From positions 1 to 17,558 of the forward strand of contig WLQO01000011.1 in assembly GCA_009698295.1 (NCBI GenBank): DNA of 17,558 bases, read 5' to 3'. The translations under genes were made by a program, and so were the position numbers. Within the stretch, counting starts at the first letter, position 1. The number at the start of each line of letters is the position of its first letter. Origin of the DNA: Actinomycetota bacterium. Its GTDB lineage: Bacteria; Actinomycetota; Actinomycetes; Nanopelagicales; Nanopelagicaceae. The notes below the pieces were generated by a model. It worked only from the letters and a program-made list of their open reading frames with translations, made no database searches and was not told the DNA's origin. Below, one piece after another: positions 1 to 7,805 of the stretch.

Positions 1-3000
1 CGGACGCAGAATCTTTCTCCCACCAGTCCGCGGATAAATATCTCACCTGATGTTGCACCGTAACCAATGACGTTTCCGGCGATCACATTCTGATGCGATG
101 GGAAAGTAGCGCGTTCGTCAGGGCGAACTATGACTCGACCACCTGAAATTCCTTTACCAACATAGTCATTACTATCACCGTAAAGTCGAATAGCGATTCC
201 GCGTGGCAGGAATGCGCCGAGTGATTGTCCGGCAGAACCATGCAGAGTTACATCGATTGTTCCGACCGGAAGTCCTTCTGCCCCAAAGCGACGGGTTACT
301 TCAGCGCCTAACATTGTGCCGACGGTGCGATTTACGTTACGCACCGGGAGGTCTATACGCACTGCCTCTTTCTTATCGAGCGCAGCTGCTGCAAGAGTAA
401 TTAATTGATTATCCATCGCGGCAGCAAGCCCGTGGTCTTGCGCTGTTGTGCGATGAAGCGGTGAATCAACATCAGGTCGAACTAATAACGGCGCCAGGTC
501 AAGGCCGCTGGCCTTCCAATGATTGATGGCATCGCGAGTATCTAAAAATTCGACGTGGCCAATCGCTTCTTGCAGATTGCGGAATCCAAGTTTGGCTAAA
601 ATCTCACGAACTTCTTCGGCGATATATTCAAAGAAAGTTTCTACAAACTCTGGCTTTCCGGTAAATCGCTTCCGAAGTTCTGGGTTCTGTGTTGCAACCC
701 CAACCGGACAAGTATCTAAGTGGCAGACGCGCATCATGACGCAGCCCGAAACAACAAGCGGCGCGGTAGCAAATCCGTACTCTTCTGCGCCAAGTAAGGC
801 TGCGATAACGACATCGCGACCAGTCTTTAATTGACCATCTGCCTGAACGACGATGCGATCGCGCAGCCCATTTAGCAAGAGGGTCTGTTGTGTTTCGGCA
901 AGGCCGAGTTCCCATGGTGCGCCAGCATGCTTAAGTGAAGTAAGTGGTGATGCACCTGTTCCACCATCGTGGCCCGAAATCAAAACAACATCAGCATGAG
1001 CTTTGGAAACGCCTGCAGCAACGGTGCCAACGCCAACTTCGGCAACTAACTTCACATGAATGCGTGCATTCTTATTAGCGTTCTTCAAATCATGAATTAA
1101 TTGCGCTAGATCTTCAATTGAGTAAATATCGTGATGTGGTGGCGGTGAGATTAAGCCAACACCAGGAGTTGAGTAACGCACTTTTGCAATCCAGGGATAG
1201 ACCTTGTTTCCAGGAAGTTGCCCACCTTCACCCGGCTTGGCACCCTGCGCAATTTTGATCTGAATATCATCTGCATTTACGAGGTAATCACTTGTAACGC
1301 CAAAGCGACCGCTGGCGACTTGTTTAATTGAGCTGCGCTTGGAATCGCCATTTGCCATCGGAATAAATCGCGATGGATCCTCGCCACCTTCGCCTGTATT
1401 TGATTTTGCACCAAGGCGATTCATAGCGATTGCCAGAGTTTCGTGAACTTCTTGCGAAACCGAACCATATGACATTGCACCAGTTGAGAAACGTTTCACG
1501 ATCTCTGAGATTGGCTCTACTTCATCAATTGAAATTGCCGGACGCTCTCCCACTTTAAAGGCGAAGAGGCCACGAAGCGTCATTAACTCTTTACTTTGGC
1601 TATCTACCTTGCTGGTGTAACGCTTAAAGATGTCATATCGCTTGGATCTGGTTGAGTGCTGCAATGTAAATACAGTTTCCGGATTAAATAGATGCGGTTC
1701 GCCATCACGACGCCATTGATATTCCCCACCAATTGGCAAGCGCTTTGTACCAGGGATCTCTCCCCCGACTGGATAAGCGATGTGATGTCGCGCGATAGTT
1801 TCTTCGGCGATCACATCCAAACTGATTCCACCTAGACGTGAAGTTGTGCCGACAAAGTACTCATCGACAACTTCTTGCGATAAGCCGATAGCTTCAAAAA
1901 CTTGCGCACCGGTATATGAAGCAATGGTTGATATACCCATCTTTGACATTACCTTTAGAACGCCCTTGCCTAAACTCTTGATTACGTTGCGAACCGCTTT
2001 TTCTGGGGTGATTCCTGTGATTACACCTTGCAAAACTAAATCTTCAGCAGATTCCATTGCCAGATAAGGATTGACTGCGGCGGCGCCGTAGCCAATTAGA
2101 AGTGCAACGTGGTGCACTTCGCGGACATCGCCGGCTTCAACCACTAGACCAACCTTGGTACGAGTTTTCTCGCGAATTAAGTGATGGTGAACTGCGGCAG
2201 TAAGTAAGAGAGATGGGATCGGCGTATCTTCCGCATCGCCGTTACGATCTGAGAGAACGATGATGTGCGCACCGGCTGCGATTGCATCCGAGACTTCGCG
2301 CTTAATCTCTTCCAAGCGAGTGTGCAGAGTGTTTCCATCACCTGTAACTGGGAAGAGTCCGCGTACGACATAACTTTCTAAACCAGGATAATCACCATCG
2401 GCATTTACGTGGATGATTTTAGCTAACTCATCATTATCAATTACTGGAAAGGCTAAAGAGATTTGCCGGCAAGATGCTGCACCTGGATCGAGGAGATTGT
2501 GCTCTGGACCAATTGATCCTCCTAAGCTAGTTACAAGTTCTTCGCGAATAGCATCTAGTGGTGGATTTGTTACTTGCGCAAAGAGTTGCGAGAAGTAATC
2601 AAAGAGTAGGCGTGGCTTTTCAGAGAGCGCGGCAATTGGAGTATCCGTACCCATCGAACCAAGTGCTTCCATGCCGTTCTTAGCCATAGGTGTTAACAGA
2701 ATTCGAATCTCTTCTTCGGTGTAACCAAAAGCGCGTTGGCGGCGAACAACCGATGAATGTGGATAGACGATATGTTCGCGCGAAGGAAGATCGCTTAACT
2801 TCATCATTCCTGCGTGCAGCCATTCACCGTACGGTGCGCTATCTGCTAACGAATCTTTGATTTCATCATCTTCGATGATTCGACCAGCTTCAATATCTAC
2901 CAAGAACATCTTGCCTGGTTGCAGTCGACCTTTACGCACAATTTTCTCTGCTGGAAAATCTAATACTCCAACTTCAGATGCGAGAACTACTAGCCCATCA

Positions 3001-4103
3001 TCTGTAACCCAGAACCGTGACGGACGTAGACCATTGCGATCTAAAACCGCGCCAACTTGATGACCATCTGTAAAAGTCACACATGCTGGTCCATCCCATG
3101 GCTCCATGAGTGATGAATGGAAGGCGTAGAAATCTCGACGCTTCTGCGACATGGTTGCGTGGTTCTCCCATGCTTCCGGAATCATCATCAATACCGAATG
3201 TGGCAACGAACGACCGCCGAGGTAAAGCAGTTCTAAAACTTCATCAAAAGATGCAGAATCGCTACCTGACATTTCAACTATTGGGAATAAGCGACTGAGA
3301 TCTCCAGGAATCAATTCACTTGCCAGAAGAGATTCACGAGCGCGCATCCAATTGCGATTTCCCTTTACGGTATTTATCTCTCCGTTATGTGCGATAAATC
3401 GGTAAGGGTGGGCTAACGGCCAAGAAGGAAATGTATTGGTAGAAAAACGGGAGTGAACTAGCGCCAATGGCGAAACAACACGTTGATCACTTAAATCAGG
3501 GAAAAATTCTTCGAGTTGGCCAGTCGTGAGCATTCCTTTGTAGACAATGGTTTGCGAAGAAAGGGATGGAAAGTAAAGATCCAGTGAATGCTCAGCGCGC
3601 TTTCGCAGACAGAAAGCTAATCGATCTAGTTCAATACCTGATTCATTCTTCTTGCCAGATATAAAGAGTTGTTCAAATTTGGGCATAACCGATACTGCAG
3701 TTTTACCTAAGGAAGTGGCATTGATCGGCAGTTCGCGCCAACCCAAGATATTGAGACCTTCTTCTTCGGCGATTTTTGCAATTTCGCTGCGAACTTCAGA
3801 GCCCTGTGCAATAAAGGCGATACCAGTTGCATATAAATCTGCCGCGGGAAGTTCGAAGTCAACTACCGCTCGATAGAAAGCATCAGGTACGCGAATTAAT
3901 ATTCCTGCACCATCTCCGCTATCTGGTTCCGCACCCGATGCGCCGCGATGTTCTAGATTGCGAAGTGCCGTTAAGGCCTTCTCAACGATTTCATGTGTTG
4001 CAATTTTTTTGAGAGTGGCAACCATTGCAACGCCGCATGCATCATGCTCGTTTGCTGGGTCATAAAGACCAAGACGTGCTGGGTAATTAGATGGAAGGGC
4101 CAT
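1..4103 (-). CDS. gltB: Glutamate synthase (GOGAT) large subunit, 3' end outside window
   Basis: This gene encodes the large subunit of glutamate synthase, which makes two glutamates from glutamine and 2-oxoglutarate in the cytoplasm. About 1,367 residues are visible in one open frame; the family is near 1,500, so roughly 130-150 C-terminal residues lie beyond position 1. The protein starts MALPSNYPARLGLYDP, a short propeptide ahead of Cys23 (DACGV), which becomes the N-terminal nucleophile of the glutaminase domain after processing. A C-X5-C-X4-C set (Cys1121, Cys1127, Cys1132; CVMMRVCHLDTC) matches the 3Fe-4S cluster ligands beside the FMN/synthase domain, and QGAKPGEGGQLPG marks that domain. 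The last visible residues (GATSGE...GERF) belong to the C-terminal beta-helix domain. I checked the frame at several points and saw no break. An AGGAG lies 10 nt before the ATG. The partner gltD is not in the window and may follow downstream. Confidence 0.97.
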   Translation of the reverse strand, partial: MALPSNYPARLGLYDPANEHDACGVAMVATLKKIATHEIVEKALTALRNLEHRGASGAEPDSGDGAGILIRVPDAFYRAVVDFELPAADLYATGIAFIAQGSEVRSEIAKIAEEEGLNILGWRELPINATSLGKTAVSVMPKFEQLFISGKKNESGIELDRLAFCLRKRAEHSLDLYFPSLSSQTIVYKGMLTTGQLEEFFPDLSDQRVVSPLALVHSRFSTNTFPSWPLAHPYRFIAHNGEINTVKGNRNWMRARESLLASELIPGDLSRLFPIVEMSGSDSASFDEVLELLYLGGRSLPHSVLMMIPEAWENHATMSQKRRDFYAFHSSLMEPWDGPACVTFTDGHQVGAVLDRNGLRPSRFWVTDDGLVVLASEVGVLDFPAEKIVRKGRLQPGKMFLVDIEAGRIIEDDEIKDSLADSAPYGEWLHAGMMKLSDLPSREHIVYPHSSVVRRQRAFGYTEEEIRILLTPMAKNGMEALGSMGTDTPIAALSEKPRLLFDYFSQLFAQVTNPPLDAIREELVTSLGGSIGPEHNLLDPGAASCRQISLAFPVIDNDELAKIIHVNADGDYPGLESYVVRGLFPVTGDGNTLHTRLEEIKREVSDAIAAGAHIIVLSDRNGDAEDTPIPSLLLTAAVHHHLIREKTRTKVGLVVEAGDVREVHHVALLIGYGAAAVNPYLAMESAEDLVLQGVITGITPEKAVRNVIKSLGKGVLKVMSKMGISTIASYTGAQVFEAIGLSQEVVDEYFVGTTSRLGGISLDVIAEETIARHHIAYPVGGEIPGTKRLPIGGEYQWRRDGEPHLFNPETVFTLQHSTRSKRYDIFKRYTSKVDSQSKELMTLRGLFAFKVGERPAISIDEVEPISEIVKRFSTGAMSYGSVSQEVHETLAIAMNRLGAKSNTGEGGEDPSRFIPMANGDSKRSSIKQVASGRFGVTSDYLVNADDIQIKIAQGAKPGEGGQLPGNKVYPWIAKVRYSTPGVGLISPPPHHDIYSIEDLAQLIHDLKNANKNARIHVKLVAEVGVGTVAAGVSKAHADVVLISGHDGGTGASPLTSLKHAGAPWELGLAETQQTLLLNGLRDRIVVQADGQLKTGRDVVIAALLGAEEYGFATAPLVVSGCVMMRVCHLDTCPVGVATQNPELRKRFTGKPEFVETFFEYIAEEVREILAKLGFRNLQEAIGHVEFLDTRDAINHWKASGLDLAPLLVRPDVDSPLHRTTAQDHGLAAAMDNQLITLAAAALDKKEAVRIDLPVRNVNRTVGTMLGAEVTRRFGAEGLPVGTIDVTLHGSAGQSLGAFLPRGIAIRLYGDSNDYVGKGISGGRVIVRPDERATFPSHQNVIAGNVIGYGATSGEIFIRGLVGERFCV

Positions 4104-4118
4104 CTCTTGCACACTCCT

Positions 4119-4151
4119 GTTGTCCGCACTTGAAAAATCGTGAGGGACAAC
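4119..4151 (-). repeat. Perfect inverted repeat before the gltB ribosome binding site
   Basis: The arms GTTGTCC (4119-4125) and GGACAAC (4145-4151) are exact reverse complements separated by 19 nt. A short inner CAC/GTG pairing is also possible. The proximal arm ends next to the AGGAG in front of gltB. It could be an operator for a dimeric regulator or an mRNA hairpin that affects ribosome access. No known regulator consensus was matched. Confidence 0.45.
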
Positions 4152-4160
4152 TTTGGCCCG

Positions 4161-4185
4161 AAAAAACCACCCACCTATCTAGGTG
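4161..4185 (-). terminator. Possible weak intrinsic terminator between VIT gene and gltB
   Basis: Read on the minus strand, CACCT-AGAT-AGGTG forms a 5-bp stem with a four-base loop, followed after five bases (GGTGG) by six T. The short stem and the gap before the T run make it weak. A different pairing with the second GGTG would bring the stem next to the T run. It would end the upstream transcript before gltB if functional. Confidence 0.3.
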
Positions 4186-4245
4186 AGCAGAGCAAAAGGG
4201 TAGCAAGGTTTAGGGCGATTGGGCACGCCCAGAGTCAGATCTTGC

Positions 4246-4968
4246 TTAGATCCCGCTCACATGGAGAAGTTGTCCGATTCCCGCGGTAATTGCCATTCCG
4301 AAGCAACCACCAAGAATGACTCGCAAAGTTGGGGCGAGAATTTTAGAACCAGCGGTCTTGGCGCTAACGATTCCGGTAAATATCAAGCCAACTACCGTAA
4401 AGGCCACGATACTCAGCGCCACCGTTCCGGTTGTCGGCGCAAATGCGCCAATAAATGGAATCAAGCCTCCTGAAGTAAATGCTGCAGCTGATGCAACTGC
4501 GGCCTGTACTGGACGCGCCTTTGTATGCGGATGTTGACCAAGTTCATCACGAAGATGTGCTTCCAATGGATCGCGGGCATGCATCGCAGTTGCAACTTCA
4601 AGGGCTAACTCAGGAGTTAAACCTCGGTTTATATAAATCTCTTGCAGTTCAAGTAACTCTGACTCTGGATCAATTGCTAAGTGTTCAATTTCTAGTAAAC
4701 GGTCAGATTCTTCAATATCATTTTGCGAACGGACCGAGACATATTCACCAACGGCCATAGACATCGCACCCGCCACGATTCCGGCGGTACCCGCTGTGAT
4801 TAAGAAAGTTTGCGCATCTGCGCCACCAGCTTTTGCCGCAGTCACACCAATCATCAGGGAAGCAGTTGAAACCAGACCATCATTTGCGCCAAGTACCGCA
4901 GCACGTAACCAACCTGCGCGATGGGTGCGGTGATGCAAATTGCGATGATAGACATCTTCTAGAGCCAT
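4246..4968 (-). CDS. VIT1/CCC1-family membrane transporter
   Basis: This 240-residue membrane protein belongs to the VIT1/CCC1 (DUF125) family, whose characterised members move iron or manganese across membranes. Visible features are LGANDGLVSTASL at about residues 26-38 in the first helix and GAMSMAVGEYVSV at 67-79 in the second. A hydrophilic, acidic segment rich in E and H (about 84-150) corresponds to the cytoplasmic metal-binding region of the family. Two to three further helices follow at about 155-235. It starts 23 nt after lgt, with AGG before the ATG, and ends 142 nt before gltB. The substrate cannot be told from sequence; iron or manganese handling is inference. The iron-sulphur enzyme GltB next door is suggestive only. 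Confidence 0.88.
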   Translation of the reverse strand: MALEDVYHRNLHHRTHRAGWLRAAVLGANDGLVSTASLMIGVTAAKAGGADAQTFLITAGTAGIVAGAMSMAVGEYVSVRSQNDIEESDRLLEIEHLAIDPESELLELQEIYINRGLTPELALEVATAMHARDPLEAHLRDELGQHPHTKARPVQAAVASAAAFTSGGLIPFIGAFAPTTGTVALSIVAFTVVGLIFTGIVSAKTAGSKILAPTLRVILGGCFGMAITAGIGQLLHVSGI

Positions 4969-4979
4969 AATGTCAGCCT

Positions 4980-5004
4980 ACCCGATTCGAATTAAATATC
5001 GGGT
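4980..5004 (-). repeat. Inverted repeat over the lgt stop codon
   Basis: ACCCGAT (4980-4986) and ATCGGGT (4998-5004) are exact reverse complements with an 11-nt spacer that contains the lgt stop codon. The transcript could form a 7-bp hairpin just before the start of the VIT-type gene. No T run follows, so it does not look like a standard terminator. Confidence 0.35.
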
Positions 5005-5831
5005 GAAATTCGTGGTTTCGTCTTACCTTGATTTCGAAGAAAAAGTGCCACTCCCAGGATAAATATCGCGATGCTCATCCATTGATTCACTCTTAGTCCA
5101 AATAAATCGTGAGCGGTATCGATACGGACACCTTCAATGAAGAATCGCACTGCAGAGTAACCCGCGATATAAATGTAGAAGGTTGAGCCTGCACTCCACT
5201 TTCTGCCAAATTTAATTAGCAATGTTGCTAGCAATGTTGTCCAAATCGCTTCATATAGAAAAGTGGGATGAAAAGTTTCAAATAGCCCGTAGCCCTTTGG
5301 CCGAAATTTGTATGGGATTTCTAGCGCCCACCAGGTATCTAATGGCCTTCCGAAAAGTTCAGCGTTAAACCAGTTTCCAAATCGGCCAATCGCCTGCGCT
5401 AATAAAATTCCGGGGGCGAGTGCATCTAAGAAGTTACTGAAAGCGGGCAACCCTCGACTCTTTGCCATGTGACGATATGAGAGAAATGCGCCTAATACAC
5501 CGAGAGCTATCGCACCCCAGATGCCAAGCCCACCTCTCCAAATTTTAAGGATAGCGAGCAAACTTCCATCGCTGCCAAAGTAATCATCAGGCGAAGTGAC
5601 GACGTGATAAAGACGCCCGCCAATGATTCCGGCAGGTACCGCAATTACAGCAACTTCAGAGACAACGCCGGTGAGATCTAATCCGGCTGAATCTCCGTAA
5701 TTACGTAAGCGCTTATCACCTAACCAAATTGCGATAGCAATTCCGGTAATTATGCAGAGCGCATATAGATGAAAAGTGAGCGGTCCGATAGCGATCTGCG
5801 ACAGAGTCGGAGTCGGTATCGAGCTTCGCAT
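4992..5831 (-). CDS. lgt: Prolipoprotein diacylglyceryl transferase
   Basis: Lgt moves a diacylglyceryl group from phosphatidylglycerol to the lipobox cysteine of prolipoproteins, the first step of lipoprotein maturation in the cytoplasmic membrane. The 279-residue length is typical. The family signature appears as GRFGNWFNAELFGRP (149-163). Other conserved blocks are GGRLYHV (71-77), the WRGGLGIWG segment (98-106; actinobacterial homologues often have this form in place of the E. coli HGGL), HPTFLYEA (188-195) and RFFIEGVRID (229-238). About seven hydrophobic segments can be seen. The ATG lies two bases after the stop of the DsbA-like gene, so the two are almost certainly co-expressed. lgt next to trpA is a known actinobacterial arrangement. 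Confidence 0.97.
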   Translation of the reverse strand: MRSSIPTPTLSQIAIGPLTFHLYALCIITGIAIAIWLGDKRLRNYGDSAGLDLTGVVSEVAVIAVPAGIIGGRLYHVVTSPDDYFGSDGSLLAILKIWRGGLGIWGAIALGVLGAFLSYRHMAKSRGLPAFSNFLDALAPGILLAQAIGRFGNWFNAELFGRPLDTWWALEIPYKFRPKGYGLFETFHPTFLYEAIWTTLLATLLIKFGRKWSAGSTFYIYIAGYSAVRFFIEGVRIDTAHDLFGLRVNQWMSIAIFILGVALFLRNQGKTKPRISPDI

Positions 5832-5833
5832 CT

Positions 5834-6514
5834 TTAAGCTTTTGAAACAGCGAGCATAAACTCTGCCAAGCTGTTGTAGGCCTTGTTGCGATCAACCTCT
5901 TTGCCATTGATAAATACAGTTGGTGTGGAATTTATATTGCGCTTAGCGCCTTCATTTGCCACATTCACAACCCAATCCTTGTACTCGTTATTGGCGATGC
6001 ACTTGTCGTAGGCATTATCCGAGATACCAAGACCAAGACTTAAAGTTGTGAAGTAAGAAGAAGTCCATGCACCCGAGTTCTCTGGTGGTTGATTGGCATA
6101 AAGCAACTTGTGGAACTGTAAGAATTTTCCTTGATCAGCTGCACAGCCAGCTGCATTGGCTGCTAATTGAGACTCAGCGCCGAGGAAGGAGAGCATGTGA
6201 TACGCAACCTTCGCTTTTTTGGTATTGATCAAATCTTCAATGTATTCGCTAGTGATTCCTTCAAAACGTTGGCATGCTGGACATTGAAAATCTTCGTAAA
6301 TTTCAATGAAGGGAACATCTTTGACATCTTTGTTAAAAACCATTCCATAACCATCTTCAACCGAAACGCTAGATGGGATGGCGGCGTTGGTATTGCTCTT
6401 TTTCGAGATAAGTGTTGGAACAAGCATGATGAGCACAACGCCAAGTACTACAGCGATAACTAGATTGCGGGTGAAATTATCTTTTCCACCAGCCGGGTTC
6501 TTTGCTTGTGCCAT
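5834..6514 (-). CDS. Membrane-anchored DsbA-like thioredoxin-fold protein
   Basis: This is a 226-residue thiol-disulfide oxidoreductase of the DsbA/DsbG-like (thioredoxin_4) group, with its catalytic domain predicted outside the membrane. Residues 17-36 form one hydrophobic anchor preceded by basic residues. The active site is EDFQCPACQRFE with Cys78-Pro-Ala-Cys81, and the expected cis-proline is in NSTPTVF (Pro198). Two more cysteines (124, 172) could form a structural disulfide. It starts two bases after the MauE/DoxX-type gene and ends two bases before lgt. A MauE-like membrane partner could exchange electrons with it, as proposed for MauE/MauD. Whether it acts as an oxidase, reductase or isomerase cannot be decided from sequence. 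Confidence 0.93.
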   Translation of the reverse strand: MAQAKNPAGGKDNFTRNLVIAVVLGVVLIMLVPTLISKKSNTNAAIPSSVSVEDGYGMVFNKDVKDVPFIEIYEDFQCPACQRFEGITSEYIEDLINTKKAKVAYHMLSFLGAESQLAANAAGCAADQGKFLQFHKLLYANQPPENSGAWTSSYFTTLSLGLGISDNAYDKCIANNEYKDWVVNVANEGAKRNINSTPTVFINGKEVDRNKAYNSLAEFMLAVSKA

Positions 6515-6516
6515 TC

Positions 6517-7011
6517 TTATTCCACATCTTCCTGTGAGTTATGGGTAACTTGGTTCTTATCTAATGAAAACTTGGTTGAAGGGTAGCGAAATAAATAAGC
6601 GGCGAGAAATACCAGCCCCGCATCCCTGAGAATTTCCTGTAAATACTTGGTTTGGCCAGGCTCCACCGCTCCTCCGCCGCCAAAGCAGCCGCAGTCGATA
6701 TTTAATCCTCGCGCCCATGCTTGGGAAATTGCAATGATAAATATGAGCATCGTGAAACCGCCGAGAGCAGCCATCGCACGCGTTAGCGATCCCAAGATCA
6801 AGAGCGCTCCAATTAAAATCTCAATAAATGGCAGCACCAGACCCAAAGTATTGGCAATTGAGTTCGGAAGAATTTCATAAGCACGAACTGCCATCTGCGA
6901 TTTATCAGGAGTTCCAATCTTTAAATATCCTGCAATAAATAACACGCCACCAAGAATCAGACGGGCGAGCAGACCCAACCAAGGTTGCCATATTGTGAAT
7001 TTTTCCTTCAT
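6517..7011 (-). CDS. MauE/DoxX-family membrane protein with CGC motif
   Basis: This 164-residue integral membrane protein has four predicted helices at about 12-32, 53-74, 78-98 and 127-143, the DoxX/MauE layout. A loop after the third helix carries NIDCGCFGGGG with Cys107 and Cys109, a pattern common in MauE-like proteins linked to thioredoxin-fold partners. In methylamine-utilising bacteria MauE supports disulfide formation in the dehydrogenase; here there is no methylamine gene, so a general redox role with the downstream DsbA-like protein is inferred. Its ATG overlaps the trpA stop in an ATGA, and its stop is two bases before the DsbA-like gene. Confidence 0.85.
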   Translation of the reverse strand: MKEKFTIWQPWLGLLARLILGGVLFIAGYLKIGTPDKSQMAVRAYEILPNSIANTLGLVLPFIEILIGALLILGSLTRAMAALGGFTMLIFIIAISQAWARGLNIDCGCFGGGGAVEPGQTKYLQEILRDAGLVFLAAYLFRYPSTKFSLDKNQVTHNSQEDVE

Positions 7012-7805
7012 CGCCCCTCACGTACTCCTTTGGCTAATTCTCTCGCTAATTCTGTCACTGCTTTTAAGCCTTCTTCTTCATTTATAGCGTCCTGCATCGC
7101 TTTGATAAATGCGGAACCAACGATTACGCCATCGGCATATGTCGCCACGCCTTTAGCCTGTTCGCGCGTTGAGACACCTAAGCCGACCGCTACTGGAAGA
7201 TCGGTAGTTTTTCGGATCCGCGCAACCAAATCTGCCGCGCTCGACGAAACTGATGTACGCGCTCCGGTTACTCCCATCAAACTCGCTGCATAAACAAAAC
7301 CACCACACTTAGCAACTACATCAGCCAAGCGCGAATCCTTTGTGCTCGGAGCAACTACATAAATCGGATTGATTGCCGAAGTTGCAGTTGCACTAATCCA
7401 TCCAGCGGATTCTTCGATAGTTAAATCCGGAGTGATGACACCTGATCCACCGTTCTGGGCGATGGCAGCGGCAAAGTTGGCAACGCCGAATCTTTCAATT
7501 GGATTCCAATAAGTCATTACTACTGCTGGCACCGAAGCGCTAGCAACCTTTAGCGCGCCAAATACTTCCTGCGCGCCGGTTCCGTTTGAAAGTGCAGTAA
7601 CCGCTGCCGCTTGAATTGTTGGACCATCCATTACCGGATCGCTATAGGGATAACCAATTTCAATGGCATCTACTCCACCTGCGATGAAGGCTGCGATTAC
7701 GCGATGGCATCCTGCTTGCGAAGGAAAGCCTGCTGGAATATAAGCAATAAGTGCAGCGCGATTTTCAGCGCGCACCTTTACAAAGAGTTGATCTAAAGCA
7801 GTCAT
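7008..7805 (-). CDS. trpA: Tryptophan synthase alpha subunit
   Basis: TrpA cleaves indole-3-glycerol phosphate to indole and glyceraldehyde 3-phosphate and passes indole through a tunnel to TrpB. The 265-residue TIM-barrel protein shows IEIGYPYSDPVMDGPTIQ, in which Glu49 and Asp60 sit at the same numbers as the catalytic pair of the Salmonella enzyme. Phosphate-binding glycine loops appear as LGVST near 213-217 and GVIVGSAF near 225-232. Its start overlaps the trpB stop by one base (TAATG), and its stop overlaps the next gene by four bases (ATGA), which suggests translational coupling on both sides. Confidence 0.98.
   Translation of the reverse strand: MTALDQLFVKVRAENRAALIAYIPAGFPSQAGCHRVIAAFIAGGVDAIEIGYPYSDPVMDGPTIQAAAVTALSNGTGAQEVFGALKVASASVPAVVMTYWNPIERFGVANFAAAIAQNGGSGVITPDLTIEESAGWISATATSAINPIYVVAPSTKDSRLADVVAKCGGFVYAASLMGVTGARTSVSSSAADLVARIRKTTDLPVAVGLGVSTREQAKGVATYADGVIVGSAFIKAMQDAINEEEGLKAVTELARELAKGVREGR

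Larger units (their letters stand above)
4104..4245 (-). promoter_or_regulatory. Intergenic region upstream of gltB, likely promoter/leader
   Basis: This 142-nt gap is the longest non-coding stretch in the window; elsewhere the largest is 54 nt. It separates the VIT-type gene from gltB and is the natural place for a gltB promoter. It holds a GC-rich hairpin candidate near 4213-4230 (GGGCG/CGCCC arms), a second hairpin followed by a T run (4161-4185), and a perfect 7-bp inverted repeat just before the ribosome binding site. I could not assign -35 and -10 boxes with confidence. Its regulatory role is inferred from position and repeats only. Confidence 0.5.

Noticed and set aside
1..4103. A frameshift or split in gltB, since the region shows many short open frames on both strands
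   Set aside because: Translation in the gltB frame at several separated points gives continuous, conserved GltB sequence. The short frames are shadows.
4221..4230. Palindrome GGGCACGCCC as a protein-binding site
   Set aside because: It is a short GC-rich palindrome that occurs easily by chance. It is mentioned only as part of the possible folded leader before gltB.
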